NCBI GenBank assembly: GCA_945788205.1
Contig: CALZLE010000107.1
Coordinates: 1 to 5,708 of the forward strand
Reading direction: 5' to 3'
DNA from: an uncultured Desulfuromonadales bacterium
GTDB lineage: Bacteria > Desulfobacterota > Desulfuromonadia > Desulfuromonadales > Geopsychrobacteraceae
DNA: 5,708 nucleotides
The translations under genes were made by a program, and so were the position numbers. Positions 1 through 5,553 of this stretch are shown here, piece by piece. Numbering within the stretch: position 1 is the first letter of the stretch; every line of letters starts with the position of its first letter. Under the pieces are notes generated by a model. It was not told the DNA's origin and made no database searches. It saw only the letters and a program-made list of their open reading frames with translations.

Positions 1-754
1 AGTGAATTTTTGTGGTTTCCAGCGCCTCTTCAAAAGAGAGCTCCGGCAGGATCGATGGTAATCGGCGGGCCAGCATGGTTTTCCCGCAGCCGGGCGGTCC
101 GCTGAGCAGGACGTTATGTGCCCCGGCCGCGGCAACCTCAAGCGCTCGTTTGACATGCTCCTGCCCGCGGACTTCGGCAAAGTCTTCGCAATCGACCGGT
201 TCAGGGTTTGTTTCAGCGGGGCATTGGTAGGGGGAGAATTGTTTTTCGCCGTTAAGCAGAGCGACCACTTCACCGAGATCGCGTACAGCGTAGACCGGTG
301 GACCAGCGACGACAGCACCTTCTGCGGCATTTTCGGTTGGCAGAATCAGTGCCTGATCGCCCCAGTTGCGCGCAGCAACAGCAATCGGCAGTACGCCGCG
401 GACCGGCTTGACCCGGCCATCAAGAGAGAGTTCGCCAAGCAGGATGAATTTTTTCAGCTGTTCTTCGTCAACGATTCCGGTGGCGCAGAGCAGACCGATG
501 GCGATCGGTAGATCGAAGGCGGCACCGTCCTTGCGGATATCGGCGGGCGCCAGATTGATGGTGATGCGCCGGGCTGGAAAATCATAGCCGGAGTTTTTGA
601 TCGCTGATTTGACGCGGTCTTTGCTCTCTTTGACCGCGCCTTCCGGTAAGCCGACAGTGGAAAACTGTGGCAGACCTTGAGCGATGTCGACTTCAACTTC
701 AACAGGATAGGCGTCGATGCCGATTAAGGCACCGGATGTAACACGAGCAAGCAT
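1..754 (-). CDS. comM: YifB/ComM family AAA+ ATPase (Mg-chelatase-like), N-terminal half, cut by window edge
   Basis: The reading frame starts at the ATG complementary to 752-754 and stays open to the left edge, giving 251 complete codons of a protein that is usually about 500 residues. The start MLARVTSGALIGIDAYPVEV and the following VGLPEGAVKESKDRV and INLAPADIRKDGAAFDLPIA are hallmarks of the N-terminal ChlI-like domain of the YifB/ComM family. A Walker A motif, GPPGCGKT, lies at residues 219-226 (77-100), followed by ARRLPSILPEL and ETTKIH, which open the AAA+ Mg-chelatase domain. The Walker B region and C-terminal domain lie outside the window. ComM is known in Vibrio and Haemophilus as a hexameric helicase promoting branch migration during integration of transforming DNA, but the family is widespread in bacteria not known to be competent, so its role here is inferred. 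It lies 45 bp downstream of trxB on the same strand and is probably co-transcribed. The family call is secure; the symbol is by homology. Confidence 0.95.
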   Translation of the reverse strand, partial: MLARVTSGALIGIDAYPVEVEVDIAQGLPQFSTVGLPEGAVKESKDRVKSAIKNSGYDFPARRITINLAPADIRKDGAAFDLPIAIGLLCATGIVDEEQLKKFILLGELSLDGRVKPVRGVLPIAVAARNWGDQALILPTENAAEGAVVAGPPVYAVRDLGEVVALLNGEKQFSPYQCPAETNPEPVDCEDFAEVRGQEHVKRALEVAAAGAHNVLLSGPPGCGKTMLARRLPSILPELSFEEALETTKIH

Positions 755-758
755 ATAT

Positions 759-766
759 CCCCCCCC
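759..766 (-). promoter_or_regulatory. G8 ribosome binding site of the yifB/comM gene
   Basis: On the minus strand an uninterrupted run of eight G residues sits four bases before the ATG at 754. It is the only purine-rich element close enough to serve as a Shine-Dalgarno sequence. It is unusual as a homopolymer rather than an AGGAGG-type core, and its last G is close to the start, so pairing probably uses the upstream part of the run. Confidence 0.6.
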
Positions 767-799
767 AGGGCTGGTTGATCAGACGGCAAGTCCTCTATA

Positions 800-1738
800 T
801 CACGAACTGTGTTGTTGCTCCTCGATGTGTCTTTCGGCCATAATTGCAGCGACAGCACCATCTCCAACAGCAGTAGAGACTTGCTTTAGAATATTGGTCC
901 GGCAGTCACCGGCCGCGAAGATTCCAGGAATGTTGGTGTGAGTATCTTCACCGGCAGTGATGTAACCGCCTTTGTCTAATTTAACGATTCCATCGAGAAA
1001 GCTGGTGGTCGGAGAAACGCCAACGGCAACGAACATTCCGCTCAGTTCAACCTTGCGGGTTTCACCCGTCTGTGTGTCGCGCAACATGGCGCCGGTCAGG
1101 CCGGTGTTGTCGGACAAGAGTTCATCGACGACTGAGTTCCAGGCCATTTCGATCTTCTCGTTTTTGGCGATTCGCTCACGGAGGATTTTGGTCGCCCGGA
1201 GTTCGTCGCGACGGTGAACCATGACGACTTTACTGGCAAAGCGGGTCAGAAACAGGGCTTCTTCTGCGGCTGTATCGCCTCCGCCGATGACGGCAATCGG
1301 GACATCGCGGAAGAAGGCACCATCGCAGGTCGCGCAGTAGGAAACTCCCCGGCCGACCAGCCCCTCCTCGCCATCGAGGCCCAACTTTTTGGGGATGACA
1401 CCGGTCGCGATAATCACCGCCTGACAGGTCATCTCTTTGCCGTCGACGATCAGGGTTTTGCTGTCACCGTTATCGATAATTTTCTCGACCACGCCGTAAC
1501 CGGTTTCCAGGCCAAATTCAACACAGTGCTCCTGAAAGCGCATCATCAATTCGGGGCCGTCGATTCCACCGGGGTAGCCGGGCCAGTTTTCAATTTTTGT
1601 GGCAGTCATCATCTGGCCACCCATGATCATTTTTTCCAGCATCAGGGTTTTCAGGCTGGCGCGGGAGGCATACAGACCCGCAGTCATACCGGCTGGGCCG
1701 CCGCCAATTATGATGACATCATATTGTGAATCACTCAT
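800..1738 (-). CDS. trxB: Thioredoxin reductase (NADPH)
   Basis: A complete 312-residue flavoprotein, matching the usual length of bacterial low-molecular-weight thioredoxin reductase. It moves electrons from NADPH through FAD and a redox-active disulfide to oxidised thioredoxin in the cytosol. In order: the FAD-binding dinucleotide fold IIIGGGPAG (glycines 12, 14, 17); the active-site CATC with Cys135 and Cys138 followed by DGAFF; the NADPH-binding loop GGGDTAAEE (152-160); HRRDELRA from residue 175, whose HRR arginines contact the NADPH 2'-phosphate in the family; and the C-terminal FAD motif FAAGDC (274-279) followed by GDGAVAA. The start is supported by AAGGAG at 1746-1751, seven bases upstream of the ATG. 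It is first in a probable minus-strand pair with the yifB/comM gene and is divergent from the gene at 1889. The motifs favour NADPH rather than ferredoxin as donor. Confidence 0.97.
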   Translation of the reverse strand: MSDSQYDVIIIGGGPAGMTAGLYASRASLKTLMLEKMIMGGQMMTATKIENWPGYPGGIDGPELMMRFQEHCVEFGLETGYGVVEKIIDNGDSKTLIVDGKEMTCQAVIIATGVIPKKLGLDGEEGLVGRGVSYCATCDGAFFRDVPIAVIGGGDTAAEEALFLTRFASKVVMVHRRDELRATKILRERIAKNEKIEMAWNSVVDELLSDNTGLTGAMLRDTQTGETRKVELSGMFVAVGVSPTTSFLDGIVKLDKGGYITAGEDTHTNIPGIFAAGDCRTNILKQVSTAVGDGAVAAIMAERHIEEQQHSS

Positions 1739-1778
1739 CTTCGAGCTCCTTGTTTTTCATGAATATTCAAAGGTCCGT

Positions 1779-1808
1779 ATTCTTGCACAGCGCTGGTTGA
1801 AAGTGCAA
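1779..1808 (-). promoter_or_regulatory. Weak candidate promoter for trxB
   Basis: On the minus strand TTGCAC (1803-1808) and AAGAAT (1779-1784) are separated by 18 bp, resembling sigma-70 -35 and -10 boxes with 3/6 and 4/6 matches. It lies at a sensible distance before the trxB ribosome site. The match is poor and it was chosen mainly by position. Confidence 0.2.
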
Positions 1809-1888
1809 CCTTTAGGCAAGAGTTGAGTTTGTCGAAACAGAACGGTATGCTTGGCAAGTCCATTCTTATCTCCGGAGATGTTTTTTCG

Positions 1889-2245
1889 ATGCTTAAGCTG
1901 TTGAAATTATTTGCTTGGCTGGTTTTCAGTCTCGCTGTGCTGATTGCTGTTGATCAGGTCCTGGTTCGGGTTCCGATGACTGTTCCGGGTGCTCAGCAGG
2001 CACAGATTTTTTATGTCGATTTTCGTGCCCGGCTGTTCGGTCTGGTTGGAATCGATGGTGTTGCGAAGACGCCGGGGAAGTCGATCGAGCAGGTGATTGA
2101 GGCAACGCGGAAGGCTCCGGTGACCAAAGCGGCTAGCGCACAGCGGCACCTTTACGTTGACGATTCCGGTGCCCTGCAATTTGCCGACAGTCTGGAGCAG
2201 GTTCCAGCAAAGTTTCGCAGCAGCGCGCAGCCGCTGGCTGAATAA
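1889..2245 (+). CDS. Small membrane-anchored protein of unknown function
   Basis: A 118-residue protein I do not recognise by name. The first 28 residues form a short basic start (MLKLLKLF) and one hydrophobic segment, about residues 7-27, so it is probably an inner-membrane anchor or uncleaved signal with the rest outside the cytoplasm. A linker follows, then a C-terminal stretch with YVDDSGALQFADSLEQVP at about residues 89-106 and KFR after it. The pattern YVD..G.L.F.DS.EQVP..(F/Y)R recalls the small DUF4124-like envelope domain, but this is resemblance only. The start at 1889 was chosen because GGAG (1874-1877) lies 11 bases upstream and the hydrophobic segment then sits at the N-terminus; the frame extends upstream to an ATG at 1848 and a TTG at 1823, neither with a convincing ribosome site. 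It ends 7 bp before the MFS permease gene and is probably co-transcribed with it. Confidence 0.75.
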   Translation: MLKLLKLFAWLVFSLAVLIAVDQVLVRVPMTVPGAQQAQIFYVDFRARLFGLVGIDGVAKTPGKSIEQVIEATRKAPVTKAASAQRHLYVDDSGALQFADSLEQVPAKFRSSAQPLAE

Positions 2246-2252
2246 AGTTATT

Positions 2253-3584
2253 ATGATCAGGGCCCTGAAAAAACACTTTCTGGGTGTGTTGTCTGGCGAC
2301 GATGCGCTTGATCGTGCCTGTAGGTCGATTCCGGAAGAGGCCTGCCACGAGGAGGGCTGGAATCTTCGGACAAATGTCTGTAGTGGAGCGGCATCAAAGC
2401 TCGCGGAACAGATCGCCGGTCCGAACCTGATCCTCCCCTGGCTGTTTCAATTGCTCGGCACGCCGGTTTGGATGTTCGGTTTTTTGTTACCGATCAAGCA
2501 GACTTTCTCCCTTTTGCCCCAGATGTTGGTTGCTGGCCAGATTCGACGATTGGCGGTGCGAAAATGGGTTTGGACAATTTCCGGTTTGGTTCAGGCTCTC
2601 TGTCTGCTGCTGATGATACCGGCGGCCTTGTGGCTTGCGCCGACGCTGGCCGGGTTGCTGTTGCTGTTTTTGTTATTGGTTTTCAGCGTTGCCAGTGGCA
2701 CCGCTTCGGTTGCTTTCCAAGATGTTTTAGGGAAAACCGTCGACAAGGGGCATCGTGGCAAGTTGCTGGCTCAGAGGGCCTTTTTTGGCGGCATTCTAAC
2801 CAGTCTGGCCGGGCTTCTGCTCAACCGTTTGCAGGACAGCCAACAAACCCTGAAGCCGATTCTTTTTTTACTGTTTATCGCCGCGTTGCTCTGGGCGCTG
2901 GCGGCACTATTTTTCGCCTTGATTCGCGAGCATCCCGGTGCGATAAAAGGTGGTCGTAATGCACTGGCTGAAGCTCGCGAAGGGGTCAAGCATTATCGTC
3001 GTTATCCCGGTTATCGCAGCTTTCTTGCTGCTCGTAGCTTATTGCTTGCCGTTGAACTGGCAACGCCCTTTTTCGTTTTGCATGCTGGCGAATTGTTGCA
3101 GCTGCGGGTCCAAGATATCGGACTTTTAGTGGTCGCAGTCGGCCTTTCACAAATTGTCAGCAGTCCCTTTTGGGGGCGGATGGCTGACAGTACCAGCAAG
3201 CAGGTCATGGTTCGAAGTGTACAAATTGCTGCTGGGGCTGTATTGCTGGCGCTGTGCTTGTCGCTACTGCCTTTCCATTCTGTGCAATACGCAGGCTACC
3301 TGTTGGTTTTTGTGCTGATCGGGCTGGCGGACTCGGGTGTCCGCCTAGGCCGGAAAACCTATCTGGTGGATGCTGTTCCGACCCAGGACCGACCGACCTT
3401 CACCGCTTTTAGCAATAGTATGATTGGTCTTCTTGCCATCGGCACGGGTTTGTTGGGACTGGTCGCTCAGTGGCTGGGGGCGGAGCCCCTACTGTTGGTC
3501 ATCGGCTCGATTCTGCTGGTTGGCATATGGGCTTGTCGGCGCATGCCAGAAGCTGACGCTATGCTCGATGAAGTAATTTCTTAG
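2253..3584 (+). CDS. MFS-type permease, substrate unknown
   Basis: A 443-residue, strongly hydrophobic protein with about 11-12 predicted membrane segments (approximately residues 60-80, 84-98, 106-126, 129-148, 172-190, 202-224, 256-278, 287-303, 322-340, 346-362, 387-407, 409-427). WGRMADSTSKQVM at 307-319 fits major facilitator motif A (G.(L/M)AD...(R/K)) in the loop opening the second half. An equivalent basic loop with HRGKLLAQRAFFGG lies at 167-180. The first 55 residues are a polar, presumably cytoplasmic extension with Cys23, Cys31 and Cys43, longer than in most MFS carriers. The frame is open upstream to 2157, but the ATG at 2253 is preferred because it follows the previous stop by 7 bp and avoids a long overlap. 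No clear ribosome site precedes it, so translation may depend on coupling to the upstream gene. Superfamily membership is solid; substrate and direction cannot be read from sequence. Confidence 0.85.
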   Translation: MIRALKKHFLGVLSGDDALDRACRSIPEEACHEEGWNLRTNVCSGAASKLAEQIAGPNLILPWLFQLLGTPVWMFGFLLPIKQTFSLLPQMLVAGQIRRLAVRKWVWTISGLVQALCLLLMIPAALWLAPTLAGLLLLFLLLVFSVASGTASVAFQDVLGKTVDKGHRGKLLAQRAFFGGILTSLAGLLLNRLQDSQQTLKPILFLLFIAALLWALAALFFALIREHPGAIKGGRNALAEAREGVKHYRRYPGYRSFLAARSLLLAVELATPFFVLHAGELLQLRVQDIGLLVVAVGLSQIVSSPFWGRMADSTSKQVMVRSVQIAAGAVLLALCLSLLPFHSVQYAGYLLVFVLIGLADSGVRLGRKTYLVDAVPTQDRPTFTAFSNSMIGLLAIGTGLLGLVAQWLGAEPLLLVIGSILLVGIWACRRMPEADAMLDEVIS

Positions 3585-3593
3585 GTCCTGATT

Positions 3594-4379
3594 TCAGGGC
3601 GTTCCGTAAATGTCGTCCCGGCGATCAGCCAGAATGTCGATTTGGGCGCGATAGCTTTCCATTTCGGAAAAATCGAAGTCGGCGACCAGCTCAGTGTCAC
3701 TTTCTTCCGCGATCTTCAGTACGTTGCCCAGCGGTGAAATCAACTGGCTGAGGCCGAAGAAATCGAGTTTTCCCTGCACGCCACAGCAATTGGTAGCGAT
3801 GACAAAGACTTGATTTTCTATTGCCCGCGCGCGCAGCAGGGTTTTCCAATGCTCTTGCCGGGGTTTTGGCCATTCCGCCGGAATGCAGATGATTTCAGCC
3901 CCTTCGAGGGCCAGTTTGCGGAACAGCTCGGGGAAGCGCAAGTCGTAACAGATGGCGATTCCCAGCCGACCAACGGAGGAGTCCACCACCAAGGACTGAT
4001 TTCCGGGGCCAAGAAATTTATCTTCCCGCATGGTTGAAAACAGGTGCAGCTTGCGGTAACTGCCGATCAATTCGCCCTTGTCTATCAGGTAGGCCGTGTT
4101 GTAAATTGTGCCGTTTTCCAGCTCTGGCAGACTGCCGACGCAAACCAGATTGAGGGCTTGACATTCATTCTGAATTTCTTCCAGGACGCGCGGGGTCTCT
4201 TTGGCCAGTTCTGTCAGGTTTTTGTAGTCGTAACCGCAGCTCCACATTTCGGGCAGGACCGCCAGCCTGGCACCCTGCTTGGCAACCCGCCTCAGAGCGT
4301 CGATTGCGTAATCGAGGTTGGCGTCGACATAGCCGAGACTGATATTGAACTGGATGCTGGCACAACGAAGAGATTTCAT
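3594..4379 (-). CDS. Carbon-nitrogen hydrolase, YafV/Nit2-like (candidate omega-amidase)
   Basis: A complete 261-residue cytosolic enzyme of the nitrilase superfamily. The catalytic triad is visible: Glu44 in LPEMW, Lys110 in YRKLHLF and Cys144 in CYDLRFPE. AEWPKPRQEHWKTLLRARAIE (about 168-188, one run in the protein) and the later SQLISPLGNVL resemble YafV and mammalian Nit2. Those enzymes hydrolyse omega-amides such as alpha-ketoglutaramate and the ketomethylthiobutyrate amide analogue, releasing ammonia during glutamine-dependent transamination and methionine salvage. Substrate here is inferred; another short-chain amide or a deaminated-glutathione-type substrate is possible. The start is supported by AAGGGGG (4387-4393) seven bases upstream. 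It is transcribed alone, convergent with the MFS gene with 9 bp between stops, and its upstream region is the AT-rich half of the intergenic region shared with mrpE. Confidence 0.92.
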   Translation of the reverse strand: MKSLRCASIQFNISLGYVDANLDYAIDALRRVAKQGARLAVLPEMWSCGYDYKNLTELAKETPRVLEEIQNECQALNLVCVGSLPELENGTIYNTAYLIDKGELIGSYRKLHLFSTMREDKFLGPGNQSLVVDSSVGRLGIAICYDLRFPELFRKLALEGAEIICIPAEWPKPRQEHWKTLLRARAIENQVFVIATNCCGVQGKLDFFGLSQLISPLGNVLKIAEESDTELVADFDFSEMESYRAQIDILADRRDDIYGTP

Positions 4380-4438
4380 CGAAAGTCCCCCTTAGCTACT
4401 TAATGTAAAATTAGGTTTTATTTCTCAAAATGCCTGTA

Positions 4439-4456
4439 TTTAAAGGTTTTAAAGGT
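4439..4456. repeat. Two perfect tandem copies of a 9-bp unit
   Basis: TTTAAAGGT is present at 4439-4447 and again immediately at 4448-4456. It lies in the AT-rich half of the intergenic region and overlaps one of the AGGTTTT motifs. It may be a binding-site repeat or a chance product of AT-rich DNA. Confidence 0.7.
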
Positions 4457-4473
4457 TCAGTTTGAAGTATACA

Positions 4474-4496
4474 TAAAAACCATAAATAGGTTTTTA
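4474..4496. repeat. Inverted repeat, 8-bp arms, 7-bp centre
   Basis: TAAAAACC (4474-4481) and GGTTTTTA (4489-4496) are exact reverse complements around the centre ATAAATA. The arms are AT-rich and no T-run beyond the stem fits a normal intrinsic terminator on either strand. A protein-binding dyad for the hydrolase or mrp promoter is the more natural reading, but it is unproven. Confidence 0.6.
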
Positions 4497-4511
4497 AAAC
4501 GGGATATTTTG

Positions 4512-4541
4512 TTGACCGGCTGCCTTCTCTCATGCTAGATA
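4512..4541 (+). promoter_or_regulatory. Candidate promoter of the mrp operon
   Basis: TTGACC (4512-4517) matches the sigma-70 -35 box at 5/6. After 18 bp TAGATA (4536-4541) is a moderate -10 box, helped by a TG one base upstream (4533-4534), the extended -10 pattern. Transcription would start near 4548 and leave a leader of about 225 nt before mrpE. The -10 box matches only 3/6, so this remains a candidate. Confidence 0.35.
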
Positions 4542-4556
4542 TGTGAAGTTTTTAGC

Positions 4557-4565
4557 TGTGGATAA
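4557..4565 (-). promoter_or_regulatory. Perfect DnaA box
   Basis: The minus strand reads TTATCCACA, the high-affinity DnaA box consensus. It is the only exact copy I see in the window. It lies between the 75% A+T segment and mrpE, about 10-17 bases past the predicted mrp transcription start, where bound DnaA could block or modulate transcription. The sequence match is certain; function is inferred. Confidence 0.45.
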
Positions 4566-4647
4566 ACTACCCTGATGTTGTCGATTTTGTCCAGTATTGC
4601 AGTTTCAAACCAGGGTTTTCCGCCCCCCTTTGCGGCAGGGAAATCCA

Positions 4648-4670
4648 GCGCCGAACAGGGGTTCGGACGC
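4648..4670 (+). terminator. Strong hairpin with T-rich tail, possible attenuator
   Basis: GCG plus CCGAAC (4648-4656) pairs with GTTCGG plus CGC (4661-4670) around the loop AGGG, giving nine base pairs with a single bulged A at 4667. The following 12 bases (4671-4682) contain eight T residues but are interrupted, so this is not a textbook intrinsic terminator. It could act as an attenuator in the mrp leader or simply be a stable RNA element. Confidence 0.35.
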
Positions 4671-4682
4671 AATTTGTTATTT

Positions 4683-4724
4683 GCCGGCTGTCCGCTATAT
4701 TTTTTAGCAGTTTGCCGAGCCGGC
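4683..4724 (+). other. GC-rich stem-loop upstream of mrpE
   Basis: GCCGGCT (4683-4689) and AGCCGGC (4718-4724) form a perfect 7-bp stem. The enclosed loop holds a small inner hairpin, GCTA (4694-4697) with TAGC (4705-4708). It is followed by CTATTTTCTGACCTTTT, which is T-rich but broken. It may be part of a leader structure or a weak attenuator. Confidence 0.35.
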
Positions 4725-4774
4725 CTATTTTCTGACCTTTTAGAATTGTCATTTTCTGCGCAGGATCTGAGATC

Positions 4775-5254
4775 ATGAAGGCAAAAATTGCCACCTTCTG
4801 TATCATGCTGGTCTTCTGGGTCATCATGTCGGGCATGTTTGACGCTTTCCACTTTACCTTGGGGGTGCTCTGCTGCCTTCTGGTGGCCCACTTCAGCGCC
4901 AGCCTGCTGTTCCCCGAATCCGGGCGGCCCTGGTTCCGCGAACTGATCGGTGTGATCCTTTACGCTCCCTGGCTGGCCAAGGAGATTCTGCTGGCTAATC
5001 TTCAGGTTGCTTATATCATCCTGCATCCGCGCATGCTGGAGAAGATCGACCCGCACCTGTTCCGTTTCAAATCGAAGCTGACCCGGCCGCTGGCCAAGGT
5101 CACCCTAGGGCAATCGATCACCCTGACGCCGGGAACTATCACAGTTAACATCCACGAAGATGAATTTACCGTCTACGCCCTGACGACTGAGTCGGCAGAA
5201 GCATTGCCCGGCGAGATGGAAGAGCGGGTTGCCCGCGCCCTGGAGATCGAATAA
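4775..5254 (+). CDS. mrpE: Mrp-type Na+/H+ antiporter subunit E
   Basis: A 159-residue protein matching MrpE/MnhE/PhaE in length and motifs. Two N-terminal hydrophobic segments (about 5-20 and 27-46) include FWVIMSG; a third covers about 56-83 with APWLAKEILLANLQVAY, matching the family KEI..AN..V signature. The C-terminal soluble part carries GQSITLTPGTITVNI (112-126), the most diagnostic motif, and a small ferredoxin-fold-like tail. MrpE is a structural subunit of the membrane Mrp complex, which exchanges Na+ (or K+, Li+) for protons and supports pH and salt homeostasis; it does not form the main ion path itself. The start follows AGGA (4762-4765) by nine bases. It is the first gene of the cluster, not preceded by mrpA-D, and its TAA overlaps the mrpF ATG by one base (TAATG), indicating translational coupling. 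Confidence 0.95.
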   Translation: MKAKIATFCIMLVFWVIMSGMFDAFHFTLGVLCCLLVAHFSASLLFPESGRPWFRELIGVILYAPWLAKEILLANLQVAYIILHPRMLEKIDPHLFRFKSKLTRPLAKVTLGQSITLTPGTITVNIHEDEFTVYALTTESAEALPGEMEERVARALEIE

Positions 5255-5553
5255 TGGCTGAACGACTGATCCTGAGTATTGCCATCGCGCTGATCCTGTT
5301 GGTGCTGGTCAGCCTTTACCGGCTGGTCTTCGGCCCGACCATTCTTGACCGGATATTGAGTGCTAACGTGATCGGGACCAAGACCACGGTGCTGTTGCTG
5401 TTGATCGGCATCCTCTACGGCGACCTGGGAATGTTCGTCGACATCGCCGTCGCCTATGCGCTGCTCAACTTTATCGCCACCCTCGGGGCCTCCAAATTTT
5501 TCATCCGCAAGCGGCACGAGTTTCAGGATGAACTGACCGGAGGTGACTCATGA
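5254..5553 (+). CDS. mrpF: Mrp-type antiporter subunit F
   Basis: A 99-residue membrane protein of typical MrpF/MnhF length with three hydrophobic segments (about 4-25, 36-56, 60-83). The conserved stretch YRLVFGPTILDRILSAN (22-38) contains the family GPT..DR(I/L) motif with the acidic Asp32. DLGMFVDIAVAYALLNFIAT (57-76) carries the second conserved Asp region, with Asp63. MrpF is part of the antiporter membrane arm and is needed for activity in characterised Mrp systems. GGAG at 5242-5245, inside the end of mrpE, lies eight bases before the ATG. The stop overlaps the mrpG start as ATGA at 5550-5553. Confidence 0.95.
   Translation: MAERLILSIAIALILLVLVSLYRLVFGPTILDRILSANVIGTKTTVLLLLIGILYGDLGMFVDIAVAYALLNFIATLGASKFFIRKRHEFQDELTGGDS

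Larger units (their letters stand above)
4391..4510. promoter_or_regulatory. AT-rich segment with repeated AGGTTTT motifs between the hydrolase gene and mrpE
   Basis: Counting by hand gives 30 G/C in 120 bases, so about 75% A+T, far above the flanking genes. AGGTTTT occurs at 4413-4419, 4444-4450 and 4488-4494, all in the same orientation. The stretch must hold the promoter of the minus-strand hydrolase gene. Candidate elements are minus-strand TTGAGA (4423-4428) with CATTAA (4400-4405) at 17 bp, which would leave a very short leader, and minus-strand TATACT (4466-4471) without a clear partner. No coding sequence is supported here. Confidence 0.5.
4607..4774 (+). other. Possible structured 5' leader of mrpE
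   Basis: This non-coding stretch contains several potential RNA stems in series: CCGC/GCGG (4620-4623 with 4632-4635), a 9-bp stem at 4648-4670 and a 7-bp GC stem at 4683-4724. Upstream CCCTG (4570-4574) could also pair with either CAGGG copy (4611-4615 or 4636-4640), which would allow alternative folds. I could not match it to a known riboswitch. It would be transcribed if the promoter near 4512-4541 is used. The mrpE ribosome site AGGA (4762-4765) lies outside the strong stems. Confidence 0.35.

Noticed and set aside
1214..1729. Plus-strand 171-codon frame opposite trxB
   Set aside because: It is fully antisense to a motif-complete thioredoxin reductase and its translation shows no domain; it is a mirror frame.
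3585..3600. Bidirectional terminator between the convergent MFS and hydrolase genes
   Set aside because: GTCCTG and CAGGGC can form about six pairs with a four-base loop, including one G-T pair, but there is no T-run on either strand and the 3' half lies inside the hydrolase coding sequence.
4044..4403. Plus-strand 119-codon frame opposite the carbon-nitrogen hydrolase
   Set aside because: It is antisense to the hydrolase, whose catalytic Glu, Lys and Cys are all present, and it has no features of its own.
4391..4565. Chromosomal or plasmid replication origin
   Set aside because: Only one exact DnaA box was found, no further near-matches cluster with it, and the neighbouring genes are not those that usually flank oriC. 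An AT-rich tract plus one box is insufficient.
4600..4725. GEMM-I cyclic-di-GMP riboswitch
   Set aside because: CAAACC at 4606-4611 and GGACGCAA at 4665-4672 recall fragments of that motif, but the spacing and the required paired helices do not fit.
4575..4778. Plus-strand 67-codon frame ending as ATGA over the mrpE start
   Set aside because: No ribosome site precedes its ATG, the peptide has no recognisable domain or membrane pattern, and the DNA is better explained by hairpins. The ATGA overlap alone is not enough.
4535..5056. Minus-strand 173-codon frame covering the mrpE start and leader
   Set aside because: It overlaps the well-supported mrpE on the other strand, is highly polar with a low-complexity D/Q/E/H-rich composition typical of antisense frames, and has no recognisable domain.
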